Of a stretch of DNA of 17,747 nucleotides, positions 1-6,254 are shown one piece after another. Below the pieces are notes generated by a model. The model was given only the letters and a program-made list of their open reading frames with translations. It was not told where the DNA came from and did no database searches. Position 1 is the stretch's first letter. Every line of letters begins with the position of its first letter. A program made the position numbers and the translations under genes. This DNA comes from Phosphoribacter sp964647395 (GTDB lineage Bacteria > Actinomycetota > Actinomycetes > Actinomycetales > Dermatophilaceae), in the NCBI GenBank assembly GCA_964647395.1, contig CAZYHR010000072.1, positions 1 to 17,747 of the forward strand, in the 5' to 3' direction.

Positions 1-48
1 GGTGGGGCCACCCCAAGCCGTCATGGTGGGGCCAACTCAGGCTGTCAG
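1..48 (+). repeat. two tandem copies of a 24-bp unit at the left edge
   Basis: The decamer GGTGGGGCCA occurs at 1-10 and again at 25-34, and the two 24-bp units agree at about 19 of 24 positions. In the frame of the first gene they encode an 8-residue repeat (VGPPQAVM, then VGPTQAVR). Some differences are silent, so the repeat may sit within a coding region that continues to the left of the window. Confidence 0.55.
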
Positions 49-727
49 AACCAGCCACCCACGCGACACCAACCACCTGCGGGCCGACCAGGGCCTACCG
101 GAGCTACCGATGAGCGCAATCCCCACCCGTATTTGGCCCGGGCTGCTCGACGACGCACCGGCAGCCGCGCGGGAGGGAGAGGACCATGTGCTGGTGCGCG
201 CCGCCGCGAGCCTCGCCCTCGCCAAGACCGCAAGCAACCGCAAGTGGCGGCTCCTCGCGACCGACCTCGGCCTTCCCGCTGCCGCAGCCTCACCGATCCG
301 GCGCTACTGGCACACCCTCCGCCGAGACCGAGATGACTGGCGCGCCTACCTGGGCTGGATCGAACGCCTCTTCGTCAGGCTCCACCACGACCCGCCACCT
401 ATCGACTACCAACTGCGGCGCGCCGTCGCCGCTGACCACGCCTTCCTCACCAGTTGCGCCCGCGACGTCCTCAGCCACGGCGACCACCCGAAGCCTGATG
501 GGCTCGGACCCACGGCCCTCGTGCGGGCGTTCTGGCCCGTCTACACCGAGTCCGACCTCACGCTTGCAGCAGCCCCGGCACCTCCACCCGACCCGAAGGC
601 CGCCCGCGTCCTGCGTCGCCTCAATGCCCGCAGCGACACGCTGCACCCCTGGCTCGAGCGGATGAACGCCCGGGTCGCCGCCGAAGTTCCCGGCGTCGGG
701 GGACTCCTGAGCTGGCAACCTCCTTGA
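2..727 (+). CDS. TniQ-like transposition protein, C-terminal part (5' end outside window)
   Basis: This 241-codon reading frame is open from the window edge, so the true start is unknown. From about residue 37 (MSAIPTRIWPG) it shows a layout I associate with actinobacterial TniQ proteins: an 'IPxRxWP' opening, a helical stretch ending in 'WRLLATDLGLP', and 'PIDYQLRRAVAADHAFL' near residues 133-150. TniQ is the target-selection partner of Tn7/Tn5053-like DDE transposases, and usually lies beside transposase and ATPase genes, none of which is in view. The frame stops at TGA 725-727, but protein-like sequence continues in the same phase for another 140 codons, so the gene may be interrupted. The family call rests on pattern recall only; an unrelated hypothetical protein remains possible. 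Confidence 0.45.
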   Translation: MGPPQAVMVGPTQAVRTSHPRDTNHLRADQGLPELPMSAIPTRIWPGLLDDAPAAAREGEDHVLVRAAASLALAKTASNRKWRLLATDLGLPAAAASPIRRYWHTLRRDRDDWRAYLGWIERLFVRLHHDPPPIDYQLRRAVAADHAFLTSCARDVLSHGDHPKPDGLGPTALVRAFWPVYTESDLTLAAAPAPPPDPKAARVLRRLNARSDTLHPWLERMNARVAAEVPGVGGLLSWQPP

Positions 728-823
728 CTGCGCCAAGCAGAGATTCCGACACCACAGGCGGGCGTCCCGCTGCGGCCGCACGCCGAACGCAGCCGATCCG
801 CGCTCATCGAGCACTGCGATGCG

Positions 824-1147
824 GTGCAGCGTGCGCTCGTCGACCCCGCCTGGCGGTCCCAGCTGCTCATCGGTATCACGGTCCTGAACTGGCTGCACCA
901 GGACGAGCCCGACCGTGAGGACCTCACCGAGCTGGCCCGTCAGCTGGCCACCCCCGGCCAACGTCGGCTACGGCTGCACCAGAGATGGGCCGAGCGCGAC
1001 CGTGCGGCCCTAGAGAACGAAAATCCGGATACCCCAGCCGGCGGCGCCCCGACTCTCACATCCCGCGCCGCACATTCAGGGGGTCCCAAGGTCACGTGGA
1101 ACCTCGACGGCCAACCGGACACCGTGGGCGACACGCCGGCCGTCTGA
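824..1147 (+). CDS. in-phase continuation of the TniQ-like gene after an internal TGA, or separate small gene
   Basis: This lies in the same reading phase as the preceding gene. The phase is open from codon 728 directly after TGA 725-727, and the first usable start is GTG at 824. The product is amphipathic and protein-like (ALVDPAWRSQLLIGITVLNW, then RLRLHQRWAERDRAALE), ending in a low-complexity tail. No clear ribosome binding site precedes the GTG. The uninterrupted phase before it (codons 728-823) suggests that one longer gene was split by a nonsense change, which would make this the 3' fragment of a pseudogene. A separate, translationally coupled gene cannot be excluded. I assign no function. 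Confidence 0.35.
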   Translation: MQRALVDPAWRSQLLIGITVLNWLHQDEPDREDLTELARQLATPGQRRLRLHQRWAERDRAALENENPDTPAGGAPTLTSRAAHSGGPKVTWNLDGQPDTVGDTPAV

Positions 1148-1168
1148 ACTTGGGACCCGAAGTACGCG

Positions 1169-1226
1169 CCCGAGTCACCATCCTCAAATGTGCAGCAGGT
1201 TGTTGCACATTTTCCTGCGACTCGGG
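1169..1226. repeat. nested inverted repeat (two concentric dyads)
   Basis: The outer arms are CCCGAGTC (1169-1176) and GACTCGGG (1219-1226), 8 of 8. The inner arms are AAATGTGCA (1186-1194) and TGCACATTT (1204-1212), 9 of 9. The inner arms are AT-rich, unlike their surroundings. The element begins 22 bp after the stop of the TniQ-like remnant. It could be a recombination or transposon-end site, a regulator binding site, or a structured RNA; sequence alone does not decide. Confidence 0.55.
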
Positions 1227-1347
1227 TGCGAGCCCTAACGGCGACATCCGTGCACAGACGGCATCGGACCCCTCGAGTGTTACTTCCCCAAGGAGGCCGC
1301 GCAGCCGCCTGCGGCTGCCGCGTCCACGATGTGCTGCGTGGTGTCGA

Positions 1348-1373
1348 CGAAGAGCGTCGCAGGACGCTCTTCG
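1348..1373 (-). terminator. strong hairpin, possible terminator of the leftward hspR cluster
   Basis: A perfect 11-bp stem (CGAAGAGCGTC and GACGCTCTTCG) encloses a 4-nt loop (GCAG). It lies 33 bp beyond the end of the leftward small ORF, where a terminator for the hspR-side transcript would sit. No T tract follows on either strand, which is common for actinobacterial terminators but weakens the call. The stretch 1148-1405 otherwise shows no credible gene. Confidence 0.4.
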
Positions 1374-1405
1374 AGCACCCACTCAGGATAGTCCGCCGCC
1401 CTTGC

Positions 1406-1618
1406 TCAGATGGGAAGTGAAGTCTCTGGGATTGTGGCCGCGTCGGCGGCCGCAGCTCGCTGACGATTTGGTGCTGTTGGCGAACGAGGTCCCGCATCTG
1501 GCTGGCGACTCAGCCCGGCTGCCGACCCGTCGCGCAGGCGTCGGATTTGCTCCTCGGTGGCAGTCAACAGGTCGATCAATTCGCGCGCGGTGAGCGTGCT
1601 CAGCGGCGTGGTTCCCAT
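1406..1618 (-). CDS. small hypothetical protein, possibly frameshifted
   Basis: This is a 70-codon leftward frame starting at ATG 1618. The first 29 residues look like a real helix (LTARELIDLLTATEEQIRRL). After about residue 35 the composition turns into a Pro/Ala/Arg jumble. In the neighbouring phase, from about 1500 downward, a better helical continuation appears (MRDLVRQQHQIVSELRPP), so one base near 1500-1510 may have been gained or lost. The start lies 39 bp after the acidic-protein gene on the same strand, so the two could be co-transcribed. The ribosome binding site is weak. No function can be assigned. Confidence 0.4.
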   Translation of the reverse strand: MGTTPLSTLTARELIDLLTATEEQIRRLRDGSAAGLSRQPDAGPRSPTAPNRQRAAAADAATIPETSLPI

Positions 1619-1657
1619 CCGGTACTGCTGTTGCCTCGTACTACCGGGTAATGCCGG

Positions 1658-1891
1658 TCAAAAGGGGTCGGTGCGTCGGTCGTCGTAGCCTTCGTCGTGC
1701 TCGGGCACGGGCAGTGCCTGTTCCCAAGCATCGGTGGGGTCGACCTCGTTTCGGACCCGGGGCGGTTGGTAGGTGGCGGCGTCGAGGTCGTCGTCCGCGG
1801 GGATGGCCGCGGTGGCCTGTTCGGCGGCGTCGGCCTCGGGCACGGCGGTGAAGAGGTTCTGGTCGGTGCGCTCTCGTCCGGGCTCGGTCAT
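1658..1891 (-). CDS. small acidic hypothetical protein (77 aa)
   Basis: The start at ATG 1891 is well supported by GGGAGG about 5 nt upstream on the minus strand. The product has no transmembrane segment and is rich in Asp and Glu. It carries 'VPEADAAEQ' at residues 17-25 and a repeat-like acidic tail (EVDPTDAWEQALPVPEHDE). Short disordered acidic proteins with a 'PEAD..EQ' motif are common unknowns in actinobacteria. It sits 83 bp downstream of the HspR-like gene in the same direction, so co-expression with the heat-shock regulator is likely. I infer a stress-linked role only from this position. Confidence 0.65.
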   Translation of the reverse strand: MTEPGRERTDQNLFTAVPEADAAEQATAAIPADDDLDAATYQPPRVRNEVDPTDAWEQALPVPEHDEGYDDRRTDPF

Positions 1892-1974
1892 GGTTTGCCT
1901 CCCGTCCTGTTAGTTCTGTGCCTGGGTGGTCTGGTTAGTGTTGCTCTCGTTCGCCATCTCGTGGGCTCGGGTCC

Positions 1975-2265
1975 CTACTGGTCCAGGCGCTGGTGCAGGC
2001 GCTGGTTCTCGTCTTGCAGGTCAAGCACCATCGCGATGCCGGCCAGGTTGAGCCCGGCTCTGAGGAGGGCGTCGATCCGCTGTAACCGGCCTAGGTCGTC
2101 TCGGCTGTAGCGGCGGGTGCCACCGGCGGTGCGGTCAGGTGAGAGCAGGCCGCGGGACTCGTACAGCCGCAGCCGTTGTATGCCCATCCCGGCCAGCTGC
2201 GCGGCCATCGATATCCCATACACCCCCTGGTCGGGCGGCTCGACGAACCCCTCCTTCGTGATCAC
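1975..2265 (-). CDS. HspR-like MerR-family heat-shock repressor
   Basis: This is a 96-residue MerR-family DNA-binding protein. The winged helix-turn-helix runs from about residue 15 to 82: VYGISMAAQLAGM opens it as in HspR, followed by RLRLYESRGLLSPDRTAGG, RRYSRDDLGRLQRI and GLNLAGI. A short coiled tail (DENQRLHQRLDQ) is the only effector-side sequence, as expected for HspR rather than metal-sensing MerR proteins. I place the start at GTG 2265, which has GGAAGG 9 nt upstream. The frame stays open to an ATG at 2376, but that extension is low-complexity and would overlap the divergent promoter. HspR proteins repress chaperone genes, often with a chaperone as co-repressor. The divergent hsp20 is the obvious target, with autoregulation likely. 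Confidence 0.85.
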   Translation of the reverse strand: MITKEGFVEPPDQGVYGISMAAQLAGMGIQRLRLYESRGLLSPDRTAGGTRRYSRDDLGRLQRIDALLRAGLNLAGIAMVLDLQDENQRLHQRLDQ

Positions 2266-2367
2266 TTGTGGTTGCCTTCCTTGCCGGCCTGTGGTCCTGG
2301 TCTGGTCTGCCGGGAACGGTACGCACCGGGTCCCTCTTGGCGGCCCACGGTTCTTGTCGTTGACCTC

Positions 2368-2396
2368 TTGACTCATGGTGCCAGACGCGCTATATC
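2368..2396 (+). promoter_or_regulatory. near-consensus promoter of hsp20
   Basis: The -35 element TTGACT (2368-2373) and the -10 element TATATC (2391-2396) are separated by exactly 17 bp. Transcription would begin near 2403. This is unusually close to the housekeeping sigma consensus for high-GC DNA, which fits a strong promoter held off by a repressor. Confidence 0.7.
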
Positions 2397-2406
2397 AAAT
2401 CTACAG

Positions 2407-2426
2407 CCACTGCGATAGATCAGTGG
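2407..2426. promoter_or_regulatory. dyad just after the hsp20 transcription start, candidate operator
   Basis: The inverted repeat CCACTG (2407-2412), 8-bp spacer, CAGTGG (2421-2426) lies a few bases after the predicted transcription start, where a bound repressor would block initiation. It does not match the classical HAIR operator of HspR (CTTGAGT-N7-ACTCAAG). Binding by the neighbouring MerR protein is inferred from position. Confidence 0.45.
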
Positions 2427-2459
2427 TCACTCAACAGGATCAGGAAGGAGTGTTCGACG

Positions 2460-2900
2460 ATGGCTCAGTTGCTGATGCGCACCGACCCGTTCCGCGAGCT
2501 CGACCGGCTCACCCAGCAGCTGTTCCGAGGCAACGGCACATTGGCCTACCCGGCCGCGATGCCGATGGACGCGTGGCGCGAGGGGGACACCTTCGTGGTG
2601 GAGTTCGACCTGCCGGGTATCGCCCCGGACGCGATCGAACTCGACGTGGAGCGCAATGTCGTGACCGTCCGGGCGGAGCGTCCGGCGCGAAGCGAGACCC
2701 AGGAGATGCTCGCAGCCGAGCGGGCCCGCGGCACCTTCAGCCGCCAGCTGGTGTTGGGCGACAATCTGGACACCGAGCACATCGAGGCCGGCTACGACGC
2801 GGGCGTGCTCACGCTGCGGATCCCGGTGGCCGAGCAGGCCAAGCCGCGCAAGATCGAGATCACCAGTGCCGGATCCGGCCGGCAGGCCATCGACGCCTAG
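2460..2900 (+). CDS. hsp20: Hsp20 / alpha-crystallin family small heat-shock protein
   Basis: This is a 146-residue ATP-independent holdase chaperone. The N-terminal arm (MRTDPFRELDRLTQQLF) matches actinobacterial Hsp18/Hsp20 proteins. The alpha-crystallin domain spans about residues 38-134, with EGDTFVVEFDLPGI, VVTVRAERPA and the conserved AGVLTLRIPV near residue 114. The C-terminal KIEI is the I-x-I/V-type motif used in oligomer assembly. ATG 2460 has GGAAGGAG 9 nt upstream. The gene is divergent from the HspR-like repressor, behind a strong promoter and dyad, and is followed 20 bp later by a small unknown gene, probably in the same transcript. Length and domain order are typical. Confidence 0.95.
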   Translation: MAQLLMRTDPFRELDRLTQQLFRGNGTLAYPAAMPMDAWREGDTFVVEFDLPGIAPDAIELDVERNVVTVRAERPARSETQEMLAAERARGTFSRQLVLGDNLDTEHIEAGYDAGVLTLRIPVAEQAKPRKIEITSAGSGRQAIDA

Positions 2901-2920
2901 GGCTCGTTTCGGAGGTCGCC

Positions 2921-3289
2921 ATGACCACGATCCAGGACCCCGGCAACCCGCTCGCTCCCACTTGGGTGGAGGAGTTCATCGAGCTGGTCTGCTCCGACCC
3001 GGAGTTGGTCGCTGCGGAGTTCGCGGCCATCATCGCAGCGGCATGGCCGACTGTGCCCCCGGCCCGTCCCCCTCTGCGCTGCTCGATCGGCCCACGCCAG
3101 GCCCCAGGACACGAGCGATGGCGCGAGGACGTCCGTAGCTGGCCGGGCCACCGGTTGCGGGGTCCCGGAACCGGGGAGTGGGCCCGGCAGCGCTCACCGC
3201 CTCGGTGGGTGGACAACCTTCCAGCACAAGACAGAGACGCCGCCGTCGAGCTTCGACTTAAGGAGGTGACCGAGCAGCGAGACAACTAG
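2921..3289 (+). CDS. hypothetical protein downstream of hsp20 (122 aa)
   Basis: ATG 2921 has GGAGG 5 nt upstream and follows the hsp20 stop by 20 bp, so the two genes are probably co-transcribed. The first 45 residues form a plausible helical domain (LAPTWVEEFIELVCSDPELVAAEFAAIIAAAW split over residues 11-42). The remainder is rich in Pro, Arg and Trp and probably disordered. There is no signal peptide or membrane segment. Similar short proteins with a 'LVCSDPxLVxxEFxxII' core occur next to stress genes in actinobacteria, but I know of no function. The reading frame is open far upstream through hsp20; that part is a shadow. Confidence 0.65.
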   Translation: MTTIQDPGNPLAPTWVEEFIELVCSDPELVAAEFAAIIAAAWPTVPPARPPLRCSIGPRQAPGHERWREDVRSWPGHRLRGPGTGEWARQRSPPRWVDNLPAQDRDAAVELRLKEVTEQRDN

Positions 3290-3367
3290 AGCATGGGAGC
3301 GGCCGCTGGCTCCGTGCGCCATTCATCTCCTACTTTCGTCGTCCCATGGTGACGACCCGCCCCTCCA

Positions 3368-3386
3368 GGGCAATCGGGGATTGCCC
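3368..3386. repeat. short perfect hairpin in the hsp20-dnaJ gap
   Basis: An 8-bp stem (GGGCAATC and GATTGCCC) encloses a 3-nt loop, 79 bp after the preceding stop. It could be a transcript-end structure working with the larger hairpin downstream. No T tract follows. Confidence 0.35.
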
Positions 3387-3424
3387 CGGGCGCGCCGGGC
3401 CAGCAGTCAACGCACCGATCCCGG

Positions 3425-3454
3425 CTGGCCGGGCCCCCACGAGGGCCCGGCCAG
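3425..3454 (+). terminator. 12-bp GC-rich hairpin, likely terminator of the hsp20 transcript
   Basis: A perfect stem (CTGGCCGGGCCC and GGGCCCGGCCAG) encloses a 6-nt loop (CCACGA). It is followed by TCCTTTCG, a short T-containing tail. It lies between the hsp20 pair and the J-domain gene. It is the strongest terminator candidate in the window, although it could also act as a 5' leader structure of the next gene. Confidence 0.55.
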
Positions 3455-3542
3455 TCCTTTCGACACCCTGACATATCGACGACCCGGGCCACCGCACCCG
3501 TGGCCGCGGCGTCCGCACCCCCTCACGCGCCGGAGGCAACTG

Positions 3543-4499
3543 ATGACAGCTTCCAGACACAGCGAGCAGCCCGGATCCGACCTATACCAGATTCTCGGCC
3601 TCGACCCAGACGCCAGCAGCGACGAGATCACCCGGGCCTACCGGCGTCTGGCCCGGCGCTACCACCCGGACATCGAGACCACGCCCGGCGCAGCGTCGCG
3701 GTTCGCCGAGGTTACCAGCGCCTACCGGGTGCTGTCAGACCCGAAGGCCCGCGCCCGCTACGACGCCAGCCGCGTACCACGCCGGGCCAGGCCCCCCTCC
3801 GGCGCCGGATACTCCCGCGGACCCTGTCCCCCGTGGCCCGCCACCCGGGTCCGTCCCGACCGCATCCCACACGACACGTTCTGGCTGGCAGCCGCAGGCC
3901 TGACTCCGCCCTTCCACCTCAACGCCGACCTGCCCGTCCGTTCCCCCCGGGACGATGAGACCGAGCTCGAGCTGACTCTGCAGGAGAGCTACCAGGGCAC
4001 CACGCGGACCGTGACCGTGACCAGCCAAGACAGCAGCGAGAGCATTCACGTCGTCATCCCACCCGGCACGATCGACGGTGACCGGATCGAGGTCCCCACC
4101 ACCTATCTACCCGGCGGCGGGAAGACCCCGCCCGTCGTCCTGCGCGTCCGGCTCGTGCCGCCCGAGGGCTACCGGCTCGATGGCCGCGACATCCACGTCC
4201 AACTGACGCTCTCCCCATGGGAAGCCGCACTCGGCGCCACCATCACCCTCGACACACCGGCAGGGCCGGTGAGCATCGACGTGCCCCCCGGAACCTGCTC
4301 CGGCCGAGTCCTCACCGTGCCCGCCCATGGCATCCCCAACCCGAACGGACCCTCCGGGAACCTGTACGCCCACACTCACATCCTCGTGCCCACCAGGCTG
4401 ACACCAGCCGAACGAGACCTCTTCAAGCGCCTTGCCACAACCTCGAACTTCAACCCAAGAACTCCGACTGGGGTTGACCCCGTTCAACCCCATCGGTGA
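3543..4499 (+). CDS. J-domain co-chaperone, DnaJ/CbpA type without zinc finger
   Basis: This 318-residue protein starts at ATG 3543, with GGAGG 6 nt upstream. The J-domain covers residues 13-77 (DLYQILGLDPDAS), with the catalytic HPD triad at 41-43 and VLSDPKARARYD closing it. A Pro/Gly/Arg-rich linker follows (about 78-115). Two DnaJ C-terminal substrate-binding domains come next: ELELTLQESYQGTTRTVTV, then the VPPGT and GRVLTV repeats, and GNLYAHTHI near the end. The CxxCxGxG zinc-finger repeats of class I DnaJ are absent, so this is a class II, CbpA-like protein. It would stimulate DnaK ATPase activity and deliver clients. No dnaK or grpE is in view, so it probably works with the host DnaK. 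It belongs by position to the hsp20 heat-shock island. Confidence 0.92.
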   Translation: MTASRHSEQPGSDLYQILGLDPDASSDEITRAYRRLARRYHPDIETTPGAASRFAEVTSAYRVLSDPKARARYDASRVPRRARPPSGAGYSRGPCPPWPATRVRPDRIPHDTFWLAAAGLTPPFHLNADLPVRSPRDDETELELTLQESYQGTTRTVTVTSQDSSESIHVVIPPGTIDGDRIEVPTTYLPGGGKTPPVVLRVRLVPPEGYRLDGRDIHVQLTLSPWEAALGATITLDTPAGPVSIDVPPGTCSGRVLTVPAHGIPNPNGPSGNLYAHTHILVPTRLTPAERDLFKRLATTSNFNPRTPTGVDPVQPHR

Positions 4500-4770
4500 A
4501 TCCACGAACCGACCGGGGCTGCGGGCGGCGGTTGGGGACCCACGGACCAGCTGAGGATCATCTCGACAAGATTCTGGCACCGCGGCACCGCCACGTTCGC
4601 GACAACAAGTAGGTCAGGCCGCTGGGCACCCGGCAGGTCAACCGGGAACCTACATCAAACTCTCTCGCCGCCGCCGCTGCCCGCTTGTCGGTTCTCGATC
4701 TACTCCGTCGTGGGAGGACACCGGCACGGCTCCATGGAAGAGTGGACCCATGCCGGAGTGAACGGCCCTG

Positions 4771-5421
4771 GTGGTCATCGGCAGCCCGAACGCTGGGAGC
4801 TTCGTCCATGCCCTGGCTGCTCGCGCGACGGCAGCGCTCGAGCGCGGCGGCGTGACCTGTGCAGTCCACGACCTCTACGCCGAGGGCTTTCCGGCAGTGG
4901 CCCCACCCGACGAGGCGTTCACCGTGGGGATGGAAGTCGAGGCTGCGATTGCCGCGAGCGACGACCCGGTAGTGCGAACCCACCGACGCTTGCTGTCCCA
5001 GGCGGAGCATCTCGTGGTGGCGCATCCGAACTGGTGGGGGAAGCCGCCGGCCATCATGGCCGGCTGGCTCGATCGCGTCCTGGTGCCGGGCGTGGCCTAC
5101 CGTCTGGCAACACGGGAAGGTGAGCCGACCTCCCTGCTGAAGCTGCGGACCATGCTGGTCCTCAACACCGGGGACACGACGCCTGAGCGCGAAGCGACGG
5201 AGTTCGGTGATCCGCTCGACGACATGTGGCGCCGATGCGTGGGCTCCTATCTCGGCAGCGCGACCGTTCGCCGCGTCGTGGCCTCGCCAGTCGGTGGAGC
5301 CACCCAGGCTCAGCGCGAATCTTGGCTTGACGCCGTCGACCGGGCGGTCGGCAACCCCGGACGCGGACGACATCGTCGCGACCACGTGGCAGCCCGACGA
5401 CCGCCTTCAACGTCGTGTTGA
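4771..5421 (+). CDS. flavodoxin-fold NAD(P)H oxidoreductase (quinone reductase family), start region disrupted
   Basis: The product is a soluble FMN-dependent enzyme of the NAD(P)H:quinone oxidoreductase/MdaB group, with IGSPNAGSF (phosphate-binding loop, residues 3-11), HDLYAEGF and the family signature AHPNWWGKPPAIMAGWLDRV at 84-103. It would perform two-electron reduction of quinones or similar compounds, a typical oxidative-stress role. The start is problematic. ATG 4750 has a reasonable binding site (GGAAGAG, 7 nt upstream) and is in phase, but codon 4 is TGA (4759-4761). The coordinates given use GTG 4771, which cuts into the first beta strand (ALVVIGSP). The gene may be damaged, or re-initiated after a three-codon leader. 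The last 25 residues are Arg-rich and atypical. The 271 bp before it contain no gene that I can support. Confidence 0.75.
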   Translation: MVIGSPNAGSFVHALAARATAALERGGVTCAVHDLYAEGFPAVAPPDEAFTVGMEVEAAIAASDDPVVRTHRRLLSQAEHLVVAHPNWWGKPPAIMAGWLDRVLVPGVAYRLATREGEPTSLLKLRTMLVLNTGDTTPEREATEFGDPLDDMWRRCVGSYLGSATVRRVVASPVGGATQAQRESWLDAVDRAVGNPGRGRHRRDHVAARRPPSTSC

Positions 5422-5555
5422 CCATGTTTCGCCCAGGGCTGCTGCGGCGGCCGTGCCGTCATGCTGCACGATGATGACGCGGACCACTGACCGACCTGGC
5501 GGCGGGTGCGCGGCCCGCGAGGAGGCTGTTCGATGGGCAGACCCGAGGGTCGGAA

Positions 5556-6188
5556 ATGACCGGCGGGCCACCGGGATGGCCCATCCTCGACCTGCACTAC
5601 CCCTTCACCGGGCGGTGGCTGGTGCAGAACTCACCCGCACAGCGAGTGCCCAGTCACGGCACGACGGCATTCGCCAGTTCGTACGCCATCGACTTCGTCC
5701 CCGTGGACGACAGGGGCCGCACTGCACCGGTCCGGCTCCGGACCCTGCTGCGTCCTGAGCCGCCGGATCGCTTCCCCGGATTCGGTCGTCCGGTGCTGGC
5801 GCCGGTGGACGGCACGGTCGTCGCCGTCCACGGCACGGCAGGGGACCATGTCGCCTTCAGAGGCCTGCCGTCCGTCGGATACGTCCTGGCCCAGGGCCGT
5901 CGCGCGGCGCAAGGGTGGCTCGCCCTCGCCGGGAACCATGTGGTCATCCGCGCCGAGGGCGGCGGCGTGGTGGCTTTGTGCCACCTGCGCCAGGCCACCC
6001 CGGGGGTGGCGGCAGGCGACCGCGTCACCGTCGGCCAGATCGTCGGCGCCTGCGGAAACTCCGGGAACACCACCGAACCCCACCTGCACCTGCAGGCCAT
6101 GGACCGCTGGGACCCCGAGCGGGCGACGGCCAGACCCGTCTCGTTCCGTGGGGTGCTGCCGGCCAACGGGACGTTCGTTCAGGCGTGA
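5556..6188 (+). CDS. M23-family (LytM-like) metallopeptidase without signal peptide
   Basis: This 210-residue protein has the zinc-site layout of M23 peptidases: H34 and D46 in SHGTTAFASSYAIDF, H143 in ALCHL, and the paired H176/H178 in EPHLHLQ. The core beta-sandwich runs from VLAPVDGTVVAVHG (80-93) to the end. Members usually cut peptidoglycan cross-bridges outside the membrane, but no signal peptide or membrane anchor is visible. It may be cytoplasmic, exported another way, or start elsewhere. ATG 5556 has GAGGG a few bases upstream and overlaps the stop of an 8-codon frame (5533-5559). It lies 134 bp after the oxidoreductase on the same strand. Substrate and localisation are not shown by the sequence. 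Confidence 0.85.
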   Translation: MTGGPPGWPILDLHYPFTGRWLVQNSPAQRVPSHGTTAFASSYAIDFVPVDDRGRTAPVRLRTLLRPEPPDRFPGFGRPVLAPVDGTVVAVHGTAGDHVAFRGLPSVGYVLAQGRRAAQGWLALAGNHVVIRAEGGGVVALCHLRQATPGVAAGDRVTVGQIVGACGNSGNTTEPHLHLQAMDRWDPERATARPVSFRGVLPANGTFVQA

Positions 6189-6254
6189 ACCGCTGCCGCC
6201 TTCAGCGAAGGCCGAGTGCTGGGGCTCGTTGATGTCAAGGTCTTGGGCACGGCG

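Noticed and set aside
2367..2435. HAIR-type HspR operator (CTTGAGT-N7-ACTCAAG)
   Set aside because: Only isolated half-site-like words (CTTGACTC and ACTCAAC) occur, over 50 bp apart; no paired site with 7-bp spacing.
4759..4761. Selenocysteine at the TGA in the oxidoreductase gene
   Set aside because: It would be residue 4, away from any catalytic site, and no convincing SECIS hairpin follows. A mutation or misplaced start is simpler.
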